Part shown: positions 24,464 to 33,520 of the stretch, one piece after another
Layout of the letters: each line of letters starts with the position of its first letter
Position numbering within the stretch: position 1 is the first letter of the stretch
Source of the DNA: [Clostridium] aminophilum
GTDB lineage: Bacteria; Bacillota; Clostridia; Lachnospirales; Lachnospiraceae
Direction of reading: 5' to 3'
Length of the DNA: 64,000 nt
Assembly: GCF_900101295.1 (NCBI RefSeq)
Contig: NZ_FOIL01000010.1
Coordinates: forward strand, 1 to 64,000
The notes under the pieces: model-generated
Databases searched by the model: none
What the model saw: the letters and a program-made list of their open reading frames with translations, nothing else
What the model was told of the DNA's origin: nothing
Position numbers and translations under genes: made by a program

Positions 24464-26280
24464 CAGTTTCCGTCATCCAGTTTCAGGACGCTCATAAACG
24501 CGCTCTGCGGGATCTCGACATTGCCGACCTCGCGCATACGCTTCTTACCTTCCTTCTGTTTCTCCAGAAGTTTTTTCTTACGGGAAATATCGCCGCCGTA
24601 GCACTTCGCCAGAACATCCTTGCGCATCGCGCGGACGGTTGTTCTGGCCACAATGCGGCCGCCAACCGCTGCCTGAATCGGGATCTCGAAGAGGTGTCTC
24701 GGGATCTCGTTCTGGAGCTTCTCACACATCTTCTTTCCGCGCTCGTAGGCGGAGTCCGCAAAGACGATGAAGCTCAGGGCATCCACCTGCTCGCGGTTGA
24801 TGAGGATGTCCAGTTTCACCAGTTTGGACGGCTCATAACCCTTGAGTTCATAATCCAGAGACGCATATCCTCTGGATCGGGATTTCAGGGCGTCGAAGAA
24901 GTCGTAAATGATCTCGTTCAGCGGAAGCTCGTAGTGAAGAATCGCTCTCGTCGCCTCCACGTAATCTGTATTCAGGTACACGCCGCGGCGCTCCTGGCAG
25001 AGCGTCATGATGGCACCGACGTATTCCGTGGTAACCATGATCTCCGCCTTGACGATCGGCTCTTCCATGTGTTCAATCTCCGACGGATCCGGAAGATTCG
25101 ACGGGTTGGTGAGCTCCATCATCGTGCCGTCGGTCTTATAGACATGGTAGACTACGCCCGGCGCGGTGGTCACAAGGTCAAGATTGTATTCTCTCTCCAG
25201 TCTTTCCTGGATGATATCCAGATGAAGAAGGCCGAGGAAGCCGCAACGGAAGCCGAAACCGAGGGCCGCCGATGTCTCCGGCTCATAGTAGAGAGCGGCG
25301 TCATTTAACTGAAGTTTTTCCAGTGCATCCCGCAGTTCCGGATAGCGGGCGGAATCTGCCGGATAAATGCCGCAGTAAACCATCGGCGTCACCTTCTTGT
25401 ATCCCGGAAGCGGCTCCGCGCACGGATTGGCCGCACCGGTCACGGTATCACCGACACGCGCTTCCTGAAGATTCTTAATGCTTCCGGTGAAATATCCGAC
25501 CATGCCGCAGTCGAGGCCGTCGCCCGGAACAAACCGTCCCGCGCCGAAATAGCCGACTTCCACCACATCGATCTCCGCTCCGGTGGCCATCATGCGGACC
25601 TTCATGCCCTTTTTGATGGAACCGTTCTTCACGCGGCAGAAGACGATGACGCCTTTATAGGAATCATAGATCGAGTCGAAGATCAGCGCCTGCAGCGGTG
25701 CCTCCGGATCTCCGGAGGGAGGCGGAAGTTTCGTCACGATCTGCTCCAGCACTTCCTCCACATTGAGGCCGGTCTTCGCTGACACCCGCGGTGCCTCAGA
25801 GGCGTCGATGCCGATGATATCCTCGATCTCCTCGGCAACCTCTTCCGGGTGCGCACTCGGAAGATCCACCTTGTTCAGCACCGGGAACACCTCCAGATCA
25901 TGATCCAGCGCAAGGTAGACATTGGCCAGCGTCTGCGCCTCCACTCCCTGTGTGGAATCGACGACAAGGATTGCTCCGTCACAGGCCGCAAGGCTTCGGG
26001 ATACCTCGTAGTTGAAATCGACGTGTCCCGGAGTGTCGATCAGATTGAAGATGTACTCATTGCCGTCTTTTGCTTTATATACGGTGCGGACGGCCTGTGA
26101 CTTGATGGTGATGCCTCGCTCACGCTCCAGCTCCATGTTGTCCAGCACCTGATCCTGCATCTCACGCTCGGTGAGAAGTCCTGTTTTCTCGATGATACGG
26201 TCTGCAAGTGTTGATTTGCCGTGGTCAATGTGTGCCACGATGCAGAAATTTCTGATTCTGCTCTGATCAGCAGCTCCCAT
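24463..26280 (-). CDS. lepA: Elongation factor 4 (LepA)
   Basis: A ribosomal back-translocase-like GTPase involved in translation under stress and 30S assembly. From 26280 it has 605 residues: [20 protein letters not shown] (G1), [20 protein letters not shown], then the LepA-specific C-terminal part with [20 protein letters not shown]. The start lies six bases after AGAGGA; an upstream ATG (26358) would add 26 residues not seen in the family. In Bacillus gpr and spoIIP lie upstream of lepA; here they do not. Confidence 0.97.
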   Translation of the reverse strand: MGAADQSRIRNFCIVAHIDHGKSTLADRIIEKTGLLTEREMQDQVLDNMELERERGITIKSQAVRTVYKAKDGNEYIFNLIDTPGHVDFNYEVSRSLAACDGAILVVDSTQGVEAQTLANVYLALDHDLEVFPVLNKVDLPSAHPEEVAEEIEDIIGIDASEAPRVSAKTGLNVEEVLEQIVTKLPPPSGDPEAPLQALIFDSIYDSYKGVIVFCRVKNGSIKKGMKVRMMATGAEIDVVEVGYFGAGRFVPGDGLDCGMVGYFTGSIKNLQEARVGDTVTGAANPCAEPLPGYKKVTPMVYCGIYPADSARYPELRDALEKLQLNDAALYYEPETSAALGFGFRCGFLGLLHLDIIQERLEREYNLDLVTTAPGVVYHVYKTDGTMMELTNPSNLPDPSEIEHMEEPIVKAEIMVTTEYVGAIMTLCQERRGVYLNTDYVEATRAILHYELPLNEIIYDFFDALKSRSRGYASLDYELKGYEPSKLVKLDILINREQVDALSFIVFADSAYERGKKMCEKLQNEIPRHLFEIPIQAAVGGRIVARTTVRAMRKDVLAKCYGGDISRKKKLLEKQKEGKKRMREVGNVEIPQSAFMSVLKLDDGN

Positions 26281-26490
26281 CCTGTTTCCTCTTTTCTTTA
26301 TATTGAAATTCCGTTCTGTGATAAATGTCCTGTTCCTCTCTTTGGAAGCAAATCCCACGGATCGGTCCGCTCATGCCCCGGTATCTCTCACTCCGGAGGA
26401 ACTTCCAAAAATAAGAAAGACACAATAACTCAATTTAATAGAATAACATTGATCCGGCTTTTCCGCAATACTTTACGCCGCGGCCCGGCC

Positions 26491-26583
26491 GACGCTGTCT
26501 TTCCGGACGACGCTGTCGGTTCCCGGCTGACGCTGTCTTTCCGAACGACGCTGTCGGTTCCCGGATGACGCCGTCATTCCCGG
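26491..26583. repeat. 38-bp tandem repeat after the LOG gene
   Basis: GACGCTGTCTTTCCGGACGA... repeats at 26491 and 26529 with a partial third copy at 26567. Each 38-bp unit is itself two diverged 19-bp halves starting GACGCTGTC. It lies in the 348-bp gap between the LOG stop (26629) and lepA; nothing else was recognised in that gap apart from an AT-rich stretch at 26410-26455. Confidence 0.85.
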
Positions 26584-26628
26584 CCCGCGTTCCTCCGGTA
26601 CGAAGCAACGCACTTCGCCCCCTGAAAA

Positions 26629-27192
26629 TCAGGATCCGGAAGTCAGAATACGCCCGATCTCCTCGATGCTCTCCGCAAAATACACTCCTCCGAGACGGTG
26701 TTCTTCCAGAAATCCGGCTTCCACCATCTGTGAAAGAAGCGCCCGGATATGATCGTAATACCCATCCAGATTATAGAAGATACACGGGCTGTCAATGCCG
26801 CCTTCTTTTCCCTCTTCGATGCGGGCGAGGGTCGTCATTTCCATCACCTCGGCGATCTCCTCCAGCGTGCCGGTTCCGCCCGGAAAAGCGATGAACGCGT
26901 CTCCGAGTTCGATCATTTTGCCCTTCCGCTCCCGCATGTCCTTTGTCACGATCAGCTCATCGATCTCTTCATTCTGAAGCGCATTCTTCACGAAGAATTC
27001 CGGTTCCACGCCGATGACATGACCGCCTGCGCCGAGAACCGCCGTGGACAGGACTCCCATCAGTCCGACACGGCTTCCTCCGTAGATCAGACGGTGTCCG
27101 TTCTCTCCGATCCAGGTTCCGAGGCGTTCCGCCTCTCTTCGATATTTCCCGTCCTTTCCGAACGATGATCCGAGGTATACTGTAATGTTCAT
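26629..27192 (-). CDS. LOG family phosphoribohydrolase-like protein
   Basis: A 187-residue Rossmann-fold protein of the LOG/lysine-decarboxylase-like family (TIGR00730), which hydrolyses nucleoside 5'-monophosphates such as cytokinin ribotides to base and ribose phosphate. Seen: MNITVYLGSSFGKDGKYRRE, LIYGGSRVGLMG, MRERKGKMIELGDAFIAFPG and the signature PGGTGTLEEIAEVM. The start at 27192 follows GGGAGGAG; longer frames lack a site. Biological substrate in bacteria is mostly unknown. Confidence 0.9.
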   Translation of the reverse strand: MNITVYLGSSFGKDGKYRREAERLGTWIGENGHRLIYGGSRVGLMGVLSTAVLGAGGHVIGVEPEFFVKNALQNEEIDELIVTKDMRERKGKMIELGDAFIAFPGGTGTLEEIAEVMEMTTLARIEEGKEGGIDSPCIFYNLDGYYDHIRALLSQMVEAGFLEEHRLGGVYFAESIEEIGRILTSGS

Positions 27193-27242
27193 TCTCTCTC
27201 CTCCCGCTTCCAAACATGTATGAGCGTATTGTAGCACAAGAA

Positions 27243-27275
27243 AGCAGTCTCCGGCTGATTGTTCCGGAAACTGCT
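27243..27275 (-). terminator. Hairpin between the wall-repeat gene and the LOG gene
   Basis: A 12-bp stem AGCAGTTTCCGG / CCGGAGACTGCT with one G-U pair; on the minus strand it is followed by TTCTTG. It lies about 180 bp after the wall-repeat gene and may separate it from LOG. Confidence 0.45.
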
Positions 27276-27451
27276 TCTCACCAAAGAATGATATTAGCAT
27301 TTACAAATATGAAAAAGAAAAAAGGACTGTGCACCAAATCCCCCGTAATGCAGAATACGGGCGGCGGATTCGTCCGCTCCGCCGTCCGTCTCGGGGAAAA
27401 ATATCAGCACTTCCGCTCTCTGTCATAAAGCGGATTGATTTCAAAAAGGGA

Positions 27452-29086
27452 TTAATCCTCGGCTTCGTTTCCGAGTGCTGCCGGTGTGAGGTTGTCTTCA
27501 CCGTCCTGCTTCGGCATGATGCCGACAGCACCATTTTCATTCGGATACATCCAGTTGTCCATCAGCTCGATGTGCGGAACTTCCGCGATCTCATTCAGAT
27601 TCAGAACGGTTCCGTCCTCATCGACTGCGGACTTGATGTTCTGACCGCTCATCTCAACCCTGCACTTGGAGTAGGTATTGCCGTCAACGGTCTCGATCGT
27701 GTACTTCTTGGTCTTGCTCTTCTGAATCTTACCGTTCTTGTTGACCAGATAGAACTTATTGCCGATCTTGAATACACGGTTGTCATCCTGAGCCTCCAGA
27801 CGCTTACCCTGGAAATACAGCGTATCATGATCTACACCGTCAACGCCCTGACCGGAGCCGCCCTTCTTGGTCTTGAAGGAATAGTAGTAGGTGTTGCTGT
27901 CATCCTCTTCCAGATTGCTGATCTTACCGGTCTTCATGTAGCCGTCGCCGTCGAAATAGTAGGTGTGGCCGCCAATGTACTGCAGTCCGGTCTTCATTCT
28001 GCCGTTCTCATCGAATACGAAGGTTCCGGTCTTGCCGTTCCAGGAGATCTTCTCCTTCTTGCGGTAAACGGTCTTGCCTTCATCGGTCAGACCATTCGCG
28101 TCACGGCTTCCCGCATGCAGAATCTCGCCCTTGGTATTCTTTACCCAGTACCAGTCGGTATCGTCATCGGTGCCGAGATCCCTGGATCCGGAAATCTCAA
28201 ACCAGCCCTTTGCGGCACCGCCGTCTGCCTTGCCTTCCCCGTTCGAAGTAAAGTAGTACATCTTGTCGATGGATGCCCTGGTTGCATTATCAGGAAGATT
28301 TCCGTCAAGGTTCGCATTGGAGCTGCGTGTCACCTTGGTATCGCCGTCGATCCACTCATACAGCATCTGTCCGTGGCCGTTGAACATGAAGTAGCTTCCG
28401 TTGATCTTCTTTCTGTTTGCGCCGGTGTAGAGTTTTCCGGAATTCTGGAAATAATACCATCCCTCGGATTCGCATTTCTGGGAATCCGTATCGCCGGAAC
28501 AATTCTCGCCCTTGAAGCTGATCTCCTTGGAATCTTCGTCATTTTCGTCGTGTGTTTCCCCCGGATTCTGGAGCCAGAGCCATTTGCTCTCCACTCTCCA
28601 TCCCTGATCCTCGGTTCCGAGATAGAAGACGTCGTCCCCCTTCTGATACCAGCCATACTGCATCTTACCGTCGGAATCGAAATAATAGGTCTTGCCGTTG
28701 ATTTTCTTGGAGCCGTCGGTCACTTTCTTGCCCTTTGTGCCGAAATAGTACCAGTGCTCGTCGTTCTCGCCCGGCGCAGAGCTGTCACTGTCATCGGAAT
28801 CCGATGTCTTGACCCACTGATTTACCAGCATGGCGCCGTCTGAGCCGACATAGTGCTCATCGTCCACCCAGCCGTTGGTCTTCATGTTGCCGTCATCATC
28901 CAGATAGAAGAATTTATTTCCGTCCTTCTGCCAGGAGCCGGTCACCATCTCATCATCTTTGTCGTAATAGTGCCATACACCGGCGGAATCCTTTTCCCAT
29001 CCGGCCGCAAAGGATGCCTGGGAGGCACCCAGTGCGAGAATGGCAGATGCAGATAATACTGCAACAAGTTTTGTCTTCTTATTCAT
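27452..29086 (-). CDS. Secreted protein with glucan/choline-binding-type wall repeats
   Basis: A 544-residue exported protein with a classical signal peptide (residues 1-28, KKTKLVAVLSASAILALGAS) and then almost nothing but aromatic-glycine repeats of the cell-wall-binding type: WEKDSAGVWHYYDKDDEMVT, WQKDGNKFFYLDDDGNMKTN, and about a dozen more with YYF or TYYF cores. No catalytic domain was recognised; the last 100 residues are less repetitive. Such proteins bind wall teichoic acid or surface glycans. Two-component genes lie directly upstream and an L,D-transpeptidase with the same repeats further up, suggesting an envelope-remodelling locus. The promoter region carries tandem TTTCTAAAC-type sites. 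Confidence 0.87.
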   Translation of the reverse strand: MNKKTKLVAVLSASAILALGASQASFAAGWEKDSAGVWHYYDKDDEMVTGSWQKDGNKFFYLDDDGNMKTNGWVDDEHYVGSDGAMLVNQWVKTSDSDDSDSSAPGENDEHWYYFGTKGKKVTDGSKKINGKTYYFDSDGKMQYGWYQKGDDVFYLGTEDQGWRVESKWLWLQNPGETHDENDEDSKEISFKGENCSGDTDSQKCESEGWYYFQNSGKLYTGANRKKINGSYFMFNGHGQMLYEWIDGDTKVTRSSNANLDGNLPDNATRASIDKMYYFTSNGEGKADGGAAKGWFEISGSRDLGTDDDTDWYWVKNTKGEILHAGSRDANGLTDEGKTVYRKKEKISWNGKTGTFVFDENGRMKTGLQYIGGHTYYFDGDGYMKTGKISNLEEDDSNTYYYSFKTKKGGSGQGVDGVDHDTLYFQGKRLEAQDDNRVFKIGNKFYLVNKNGKIQKSKTKKYTIETVDGNTYSKCRVEMSGQNIKSAVDEDGTVLNLNEIAEVPHIELMDNWMYPNENGAVGIMPKQDGEDNLTPAALGNEAED

Positions 29087-29317
29087 TGTTTATGCACACT
29101 CCTTTTCTTTTCGTTTCAACGCCTGAAACCCATCCGGTGTTTTCACGCGCTGGCGCGGCATCCGTCAAAACCGGAGTCTCTGTCTGACCCTGAATTCCAA
29201 CTCTGGTTTTTGGCGTCTGCCCGCACAAACTGTCAGGCCGGCGCAGGCAACCCCTGAATTGCCCGTTCCGCCTTTCGCATACCACTATAGCGAAACCTCT
29301 TAAACGAAAAGTCGGGA

Positions 29318-29338
29318 TTTCCTAAACCGTTTCTAAAC
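29318..29338 (-). promoter_or_regulatory. Candidate response-regulator binding site before the wall-repeat gene
   Basis: On the minus strand GTTTAGAAA and GTTTAGGAA stand 11 bp apart, one helical turn, upstream of a TATAGT -10 (about 29285-29290) that lacks a good -35. This geometry is typical of OmpR-family activators. The same GTTTAGAAA occurs at 31665-31673 before the two-component genes. The rest of the 29087-29518 gap holds a terminator and no gene. Confidence 0.5.
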
Positions 29339-29406
29339 TGTTTTCTACCAAAAGATGACAGCCTCCGGTGCAGCCCATGATTATTACCAACAGCGCTGTG
29401 GCAGAA

Positions 29407-29443
29407 ACAAACAACGCAGTCAGACCTTCTCTGTCCGACTGCG
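29407..29443 (-). terminator. Terminator of the two-component operon
   Basis: On the minus strand GCGCAGTC pairs with GACTGCGT around a roughly 15-nt loop, followed by TTGTTTGTTTC; located 76 bp after the response-regulator stop. Confidence 0.75.
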
Positions 29444-29518
29444 CTGACATTCTGCACCGATTCATTTTTCAGTTTGAACCTTTGATCCGTTTTTCTCCCG
29501 CCATGTTATCTGTCCATC

Positions 29519-30250
29519 TTATTTGTTCATCCGGTAGCCGGCGCCCCAGACCGTTTCCAGGAGCCTGGGCTTTTTCGGCTCATCCTCGATCTTCTCGCGG
29601 ATGCGGTTGATATGAACGATCACCGTCGCCGCATCACCGGCATAATCATAGCCCCAGATTTTCTCATAGAGCTGTTCTTTGTTAAAGAGAATGTTCGGGT
29701 TCTGCGCGAGAAAACAGAGAAGTTCAAATTCCCTCGTCTTCAGCGAGATCTCCTTCCCGTTCTTGGTAACGCGATATCCCTTCGGAAAGATATGCAGATC
29801 ACCGATCACGATCTCCTCGGCGTCGTTCTCATTTCCCTGCATTTCCTTCATCGCCTCGTTTCCGGCGCACTCCACGATCCGGTCATACTGGCGAAGGTTC
29901 GCGTTGACGCGGGCCACCAGCTCCGCCGGATCAAACGGCTTGGAAATGTAGTCGTCGGCGCCGTTGCCCAGTCCCTGAATCTTATCGATCGCCTCGGTTC
30001 TTGCCGTCACCATCAGGATCGGCACGGCGGTCAGACTGCGGATCGCCTTACAGAGCTCATATCCGTTTCTCCCCGGCAGCATGACATCGATCAGAAAAAG
30101 GGAATACTCTCCGGACTCGGCAAGTTTCTCCAAATCTTTTCCGTCCCGATGCACCTCCACCTCATACCCCGCAGCAGAGATGTACGCCTCCTCAATCATG
30201 CTGATATCTTCATCATCTTCGATAATCAGAATCTTTTTTTTCTCATCCAT
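29519..30250 (-). CDS. OmpR-family response regulator
   Basis: A 243-residue DNA-binding regulator. The receiver domain has the acidic pocket (IIEDDED), phospho-acceptor D55 (LFLIDVMLPGRNGYE), VTARTEA and KPFDPAEL; the C-terminal winged helix has KGYRVTKNGKEISLKTREFE and the recognition-wing region TVWGAGYRMNK. Start at 30250 follows AAGGAGATAACG. It is encoded 55 bp after its histidine kinase in one operon. Targets are unknown, but the wall-repeat gene just downstream is a plausible one. Confidence 0.93.
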   Translation of the reverse strand: MDEKKKILIIEDDEDISMIEEAYISAAGYEVEVHRDGKDLEKLAESGEYSLFLIDVMLPGRNGYELCKAIRSLTAVPILMVTARTEAIDKIQGLGNGADDYISKPFDPAELVARVNANLRQYDRIVECAGNEAMKEMQGNENDAEEIVIGDLHIFPKGYRVTKNGKEISLKTREFELLCFLAQNPNILFNKEQLYEKIWGYDYAGDAATVIVHINRIREKIEDEPKKPRLLETVWGAGYRMNK

Positions 30251-30305
30251 CGTTATCTCCTTATTGTCCGGCCGGTTCCCGGACTGTTTCGCCAAAAGCG
30301 GCGGT

Positions 30306-31583
30306 TTATCCCCCCGACACAGCTCCGGAATCCTCCGTTCTCTTCGGGAGCGGTTCATCGTTTCCGCCATCATCGCTTCCACCGCAAAAACTCAGATGAA
30401 AGACCATTCCGGGATCCGACTCCGCGGTCACCGCCCCGTTCATTCCATGCATCAGTGAGCGGACGATATAGAGTCCCAGTCCGTTTCCTTTCGTCCGGTT
30501 TCTGGACTCATCCCCACGGTAAAATTCCTCAAAAATATTCTCGAGCTGATCCTTCGCCACACCTTTTCCGTTGTCACTAAAATCGATCACCACGCGGTCT
30601 CCGGACTGCCGGATTCCGATCCGGAGTTTCAGCGGATCCGCATCCGCGTATTTTTTGCTGTTCTCCAAAAGATTATCCAGAATCCGGACGACCTGATCGG
30701 GATCCGCCCAGATCATCACCGGCCGGTTTGCGGAGTCAAACTCCAGCACCAGATCTTCATTGGTCTCCTGCCGGTCCTTCACATATCCGTCCAAAAACAG
30801 ATCCGCATCAAAGCTGTCCATCCGGAGCGGAATGTGCCCGGTCTCCACGCGGGACAAATAGAGAAGATTCCGAAGAAGCACTTCCATATCTTCCGTCCGC
30901 TGATATGCTCTCTGCAGGAATTTCTGCTGCTGTTCCGGTGTCGCGGCCACCCCGTCCATCAGGCCCTTCACGGTTCCGCGCACCGCTGTCAGCGGCGTGC
31001 GAAGATCATGGGAAATGCCGGCGATCATCTCGGTTCTCGCTTTCTCATACCGCGCATTCTGCTCCTGTGCCTCCAGAATGGAGTGCTGCATCCGGTTGAA
31101 CTGACCGCAGACGTGTTCGAACTCCTCAATTCCCTCATAATGAATGTCGGTCTTCAGATTCCCGTCACGAATCCTTCTGGCGCCGCCCTCCAGTTCATCC
31201 AGCGGAACCATAATGCTTCCGGAAAGCCGCTTGGTAAAGAACTGACTGATCAGAAGGAGACCGCCGATGCAGATGGCACCGTCCGCCGCAAACAGGACAA
31301 AGAACCCGCTCCAGGATTCGGCGTAGGTCTGCAGAAGATCATCCACCTCTCCGCCTTCGATCGCCATTCGCTTTTCGATCTCTTCTTCCAGATCATTTCC
31401 CGATTCGTAAGTTTCATTCAGCATGTCTGTGATTGCCTCGTTAAAACGCTGTTCCACGATTTTGGAATAAATCTTCAGTGTGACCAGATTGACGGTCAGA
31501 AACGTGAGCAGCACAAACAGTACCATAAAGGTATTGGAGCGAAACACTTTGGATTCAATGGTTTTATTTCGTTCAAACAGCAT
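30306..31583 (-). CDS. Sensor histidine kinase, HAMP type
   Basis: A 425-residue membrane kinase: helix 1 at about 19-38, a short extracytoplasmic loop of about 55 residues rich in acid side chains, helix 2 at about 92-114, HAMP (115-170), HisKA with H192 (GISHDLRTPLTAVRG) and HATPase with DNLLENSKKYA, DNGKGV and GNGLGLYIV. The start at 31583 follows GAGGTGG by five bases. The small external loop suggests it senses membrane or protein partners rather than a large ligand. First gene of the operon with the downstream regulator. Confidence 0.93.
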   Translation of the reverse strand: MLFERNKTIESKVFRSNTFMVLFVLLTFLTVNLVTLKIYSKIVEQRFNEAITDMLNETYESGNDLEEEIEKRMAIEGGEVDDLLQTYAESWSGFFVLFAADGAICIGGLLLISQFFTKRLSGSIMVPLDELEGGARRIRDGNLKTDIHYEGIEEFEHVCGQFNRMQHSILEAQEQNARYEKARTEMIAGISHDLRTPLTAVRGTVKGLMDGVAATPEQQQKFLQRAYQRTEDMEVLLRNLLYLSRVETGHIPLRMDSFDADLFLDGYVKDRQETNEDLVLEFDSANRPVMIWADPDQVVRILDNLLENSKKYADADPLKLRIGIRQSGDRVVIDFSDNGKGVAKDQLENIFEEFYRGDESRNRTKGNGLGLYIVRSLMHGMNGAVTAESDPGMVFHLSFCGGSDDGGNDEPLPKRTEDSGAVSGG

Positions 31584-31664
31584 GTTGGCCACCTCGGTCT
31601 GTCTTATAATCATATATCGTCATTATGACCATTTTAACAAAGCTCATTATCATTTTATGCAAAC

Positions 31665-31673
31665 TTTCTAAAC
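31665..31673 (-). promoter_or_regulatory. GTTTAGAAA motif upstream of the two-component operon
   Basis: The minus strand carries GTTTAGAAA, the same 9-mer found before the wall-repeat gene. It precedes TTTGCATAAAATGATAATG and lies about 80 bp before the kinase start. Possible autoregulatory site. Confidence 0.4.
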
Positions 31674-31712
31674 ATTCCATCGTCAGAATGTTACGTTTTT
31701 CTGACAGGAAAG

Positions 31713-31765
31713 AAAAAAGTCCCCCTTAAGCAGATTCGGTGGTTAACCTTGTCTCCTTAAGGGGG
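31713..31765 (-). terminator. Terminator of the L,D-transpeptidase gene
   Basis: CCCCCTTAAG (31765-31756) and CTTAAGGGGG (31730-31721) form a perfect 10-bp stem with a 25-nt loop, followed after AC by six T on the minus strand. Confidence 0.92.
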
Positions 31766-31817
31766 ATCGTACCGGCATCCAATACGTTCCTGCCGGATAA
31801 TTATTATTTATCGTTTT

Positions 31818-32705
31818 TTACGCGTGAACCACAACCGGCATACCCACATAAACCAGGTTGTAGAGCTGCGCCGCAATATCGGTCGGCAGGTTTACACAGC
31901 CGTGAGAACCGCCGGTGGTGTAGATCGCGCCGCCGAAATTGGATCTCCAGGACGCGTCATGGAGTCCCTCACCGTTGTAGAACGGCATCCAGTATTTCAC
32001 CGGAGACGCATACGGAGTTCCGTTGTCGTTGGTTCCTCTGAGCACGCGGTTAAGCTGCTTTGCCTGAATCCGGTGAACGCCCTGTGTGGTGTCATGTGCG
32101 CCCAGTCTTCCGGTTACACACGGAGAAGAAAGCACCAGCTGGTTGTCGCGGTAGCAGTACATGGACTGCTCGCCGATGGATACCTCAACGCAGTTGGCAT
32201 ATCCGGTCGGATTCGGTCTTGCCGGATCAACCTTTGCGCCGGTCGCATCCACCTTGTTGCCGTCCGGTGTCGCCTCGTTGACATAGAGTGCGCCGACGGA
32301 ATGTGTCGTGTCGCCGTCCTCGGCAAAATAATAGTCAACACCGTCGATATTCTGCCAGCCCTTCTGCATCTTGCCTTCGCTGCTGAAGTAATATCTCTGG
32401 GTCAGATCCTGCCATCCGGTGAGCATCAGACCGTCATGGTTGAAGTAATACCAGTTTCCGCCGATCTCCTGCCACTGGCTCTTCAGCGCGCTGCCACTGG
32501 CGAGATAGTTCCAGGTCCCGTCCGCATTCTGCAGCCATCCGGTGGAAGCCGGGCCTGCGTGTCCGCCCTTTACGGTAACATTTTCATATTTTCCGGCAAA
32601 GGCCGTCATCGTCGTTCCGGAAATCATCAGTACAATCGCAGCAGCCAACACTGCGAGATAAAAGAGAATCCCTTTGACATTTCTGCTATGAGTTTCTGTA
32701 TTCAC
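31818..32705 (-). CDS. L,D-transpeptidase with wall-binding repeats
   Basis: A 295-residue secreted or membrane-anchored enzyme that makes 3-3 peptidoglycan cross-links or attaches proteins to the wall. N-terminal hydrophobic segment (about 12-32) acts as signal or anchor; residues 55-135 hold four wall-binding repeats (WLQNADGTWNYL, WQEIGGNWYYFNHDGLM, YYFSSEGKMQKGWQNI); the YkuD domain ends in the catalytic motif SHGCVNLP with H268 and C270. The start is GTG at 32705, nine bases after GGGAGG; the other candidate (32726) lies upstream of that site. It has its own promoter and terminator. Confidence 0.93.
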   Translation of the reverse strand: MNTETHSRNVKGILFYLAVLAAAIVLMISGTTMTAFAGKYENVTVKGGHAGPASTGWLQNADGTWNYLASGSALKSQWQEIGGNWYYFNHDGLMLTGWQDLTQRYYFSSEGKMQKGWQNIDGVDYYFAEDGDTTHSVGALYVNEATPDGNKVDATGAKVDPARPNPTGYANCVEVSIGEQSMYCYRDNQLVLSSPCVTGRLGAHDTTQGVHRIQAKQLNRVLRGTNDNGTPYASPVKYWMPFYNGEGLHDASWRSNFGGAIYTTGGSHGCVNLPTDIAAQLYNLVYVGMPVVVHA

Positions 32706-32789
32706 GTTTTCTTTCCTCCCTTGCACCGGATTTTCTCCGGTACACCGTTCAAGTTTTCACTATGCTGCCCGCAGACAGCGCCAAATACT

Positions 32790-32818
32790 GTTTTATACCT
32801 AAATAATTATTACGTCAA
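32790..32818 (-). promoter_or_regulatory. SigA promoter of the L,D-transpeptidase gene
   Basis: Minus strand TTGACG (32818-32813), 17-bp spacer, TAAAAC (32795-32790). Confidence 0.65.
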
Positions 32819-32867
32819 GAAAATTCTCCCTGATACGCGGCCTTCACTCTGATTCGGCACTCAACTA

Positions 32868-33003
32868 AGCTCATAAAACCCCCGCCAGGTTTCGATCCGT
32901 GGCTCGCGCTAAGTTCGTGAAACACCAGCCTCCGCACGCTATTTCACGAAGAAAGCATAGCTTCCAAGTGAAATATGCGTCGCTAAACGCTCTGCAGAAG
33001 AAC
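32868..33003. repeat. Interspersed repeat, inverted copy of the outer element at 18704-18880
   Basis: The reverse complement contains TTAGCGACGCATATTT, GTGAAATAGCGTGCGGAGGC followed by TGGTGTTT, and GAGCTTAGTTG, matching blocks at about 18711, 18831 and 18868. It fills most of the gap between the transpeptidase promoter and rpsT; no gene is present in the 416-bp gap. Confidence 0.75.
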
Positions 33004-33053
33004 AAAGTCCACGGGGCGTTTTTTTCATAGGGAAATTCTGACAAATTTCCTAT

Positions 33054-33087
33054 AAAAAAAAGGACTCCGCCACACCAGCAGAGTCCC
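33054..33087 (-). terminator. Terminator of rpsT
   Basis: GGACTCTGC / GCGGAGTCC stem with a seven-base loop followed by eight T on the minus strand. Confidence 0.95.
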
Positions 33088-33121
33088 TGATTGGGTTAAT
33101 TTATTCTATATCGGTCAGTGA

Positions 33122-33385
33122 TTACTGAACCTTGTTTGCAGCCTTTGCAATGCGGGAAACCTTGCGGGCAACGTTGTTCTTCTTGTAAACGCCCTTGGTT
33201 CCAGCCTTCTCGATTACGGAAGTTGCGTGCTTAAGAGCAGCCTCGACAGCAGCCTTGTCGCCGGCCTCTACAGCAGCCTCGACCTTCTTGATCTCGGTCT
33301 TAACTTCGGAACGGATTGCTTTGTTTCTTGCAGCTTTCTTCTCTGCAACTAAGATTCTCTTCTTGGCGGATTTAATGTTAGCCAA
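33122..33385 (-). CDS. rpsT: 30S ribosomal protein S20
   Basis: An 87-residue basic protein that binds 16S rRNA. It matches S20 throughout: ANIKSAKKRILVAEKKAARN, IRSEVKTEIKKVE, and the C-terminal KGVYKKNNVARKVSRIAKAA. The start is taken as TTG at 33385, which gives the canonical N-terminus (Met)-ANIKSAKKR and lies six bases after GGAGGTG; an ATG at 33400 is upstream of that site. Follows the conserved comEC-holA-rpsT order. Confidence 0.97.
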   Translation of the reverse strand: MANIKSAKKRILVAEKKAARNKAIRSEVKTEIKKVEAAVEAGDKAAVEAALKHATSVIEKAGTKGVYKKNNVARKVSRIAKAANKVQ

Positions 33386-33489
33386 TTTGGACACCTCCAT
33401 TGGAATGTGATTTTAATAGTTTTCTTTGAAACATATGGCGTTTGCATTAAACCTTGACACGGTTAGTTTAAATGTAAACATACTCTTGT

Positions 33490-33517
33490 ATTCTATCAGA
33501 CCCGGGCGATATGTCAA
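33490..33517 (-). promoter_or_regulatory. SigA promoter of rpsT
   Basis: Minus strand TTGACA (33517-33512), 16-bp spacer, TAGAAT (33495-33490), leaving a leader of about 100 nt. The -35 starts just after the holA stop. Confidence 0.8.
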
Positions 33518-33520
33518 GCA

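Noticed and set aside
22055-24601. Open plus-strand frame of 848 codons
   Set aside because: It is exactly antisense to prmA and hemW, has no family resemblance and no ribosome site; long antisense frames are expected in this G+C-rich codon use.
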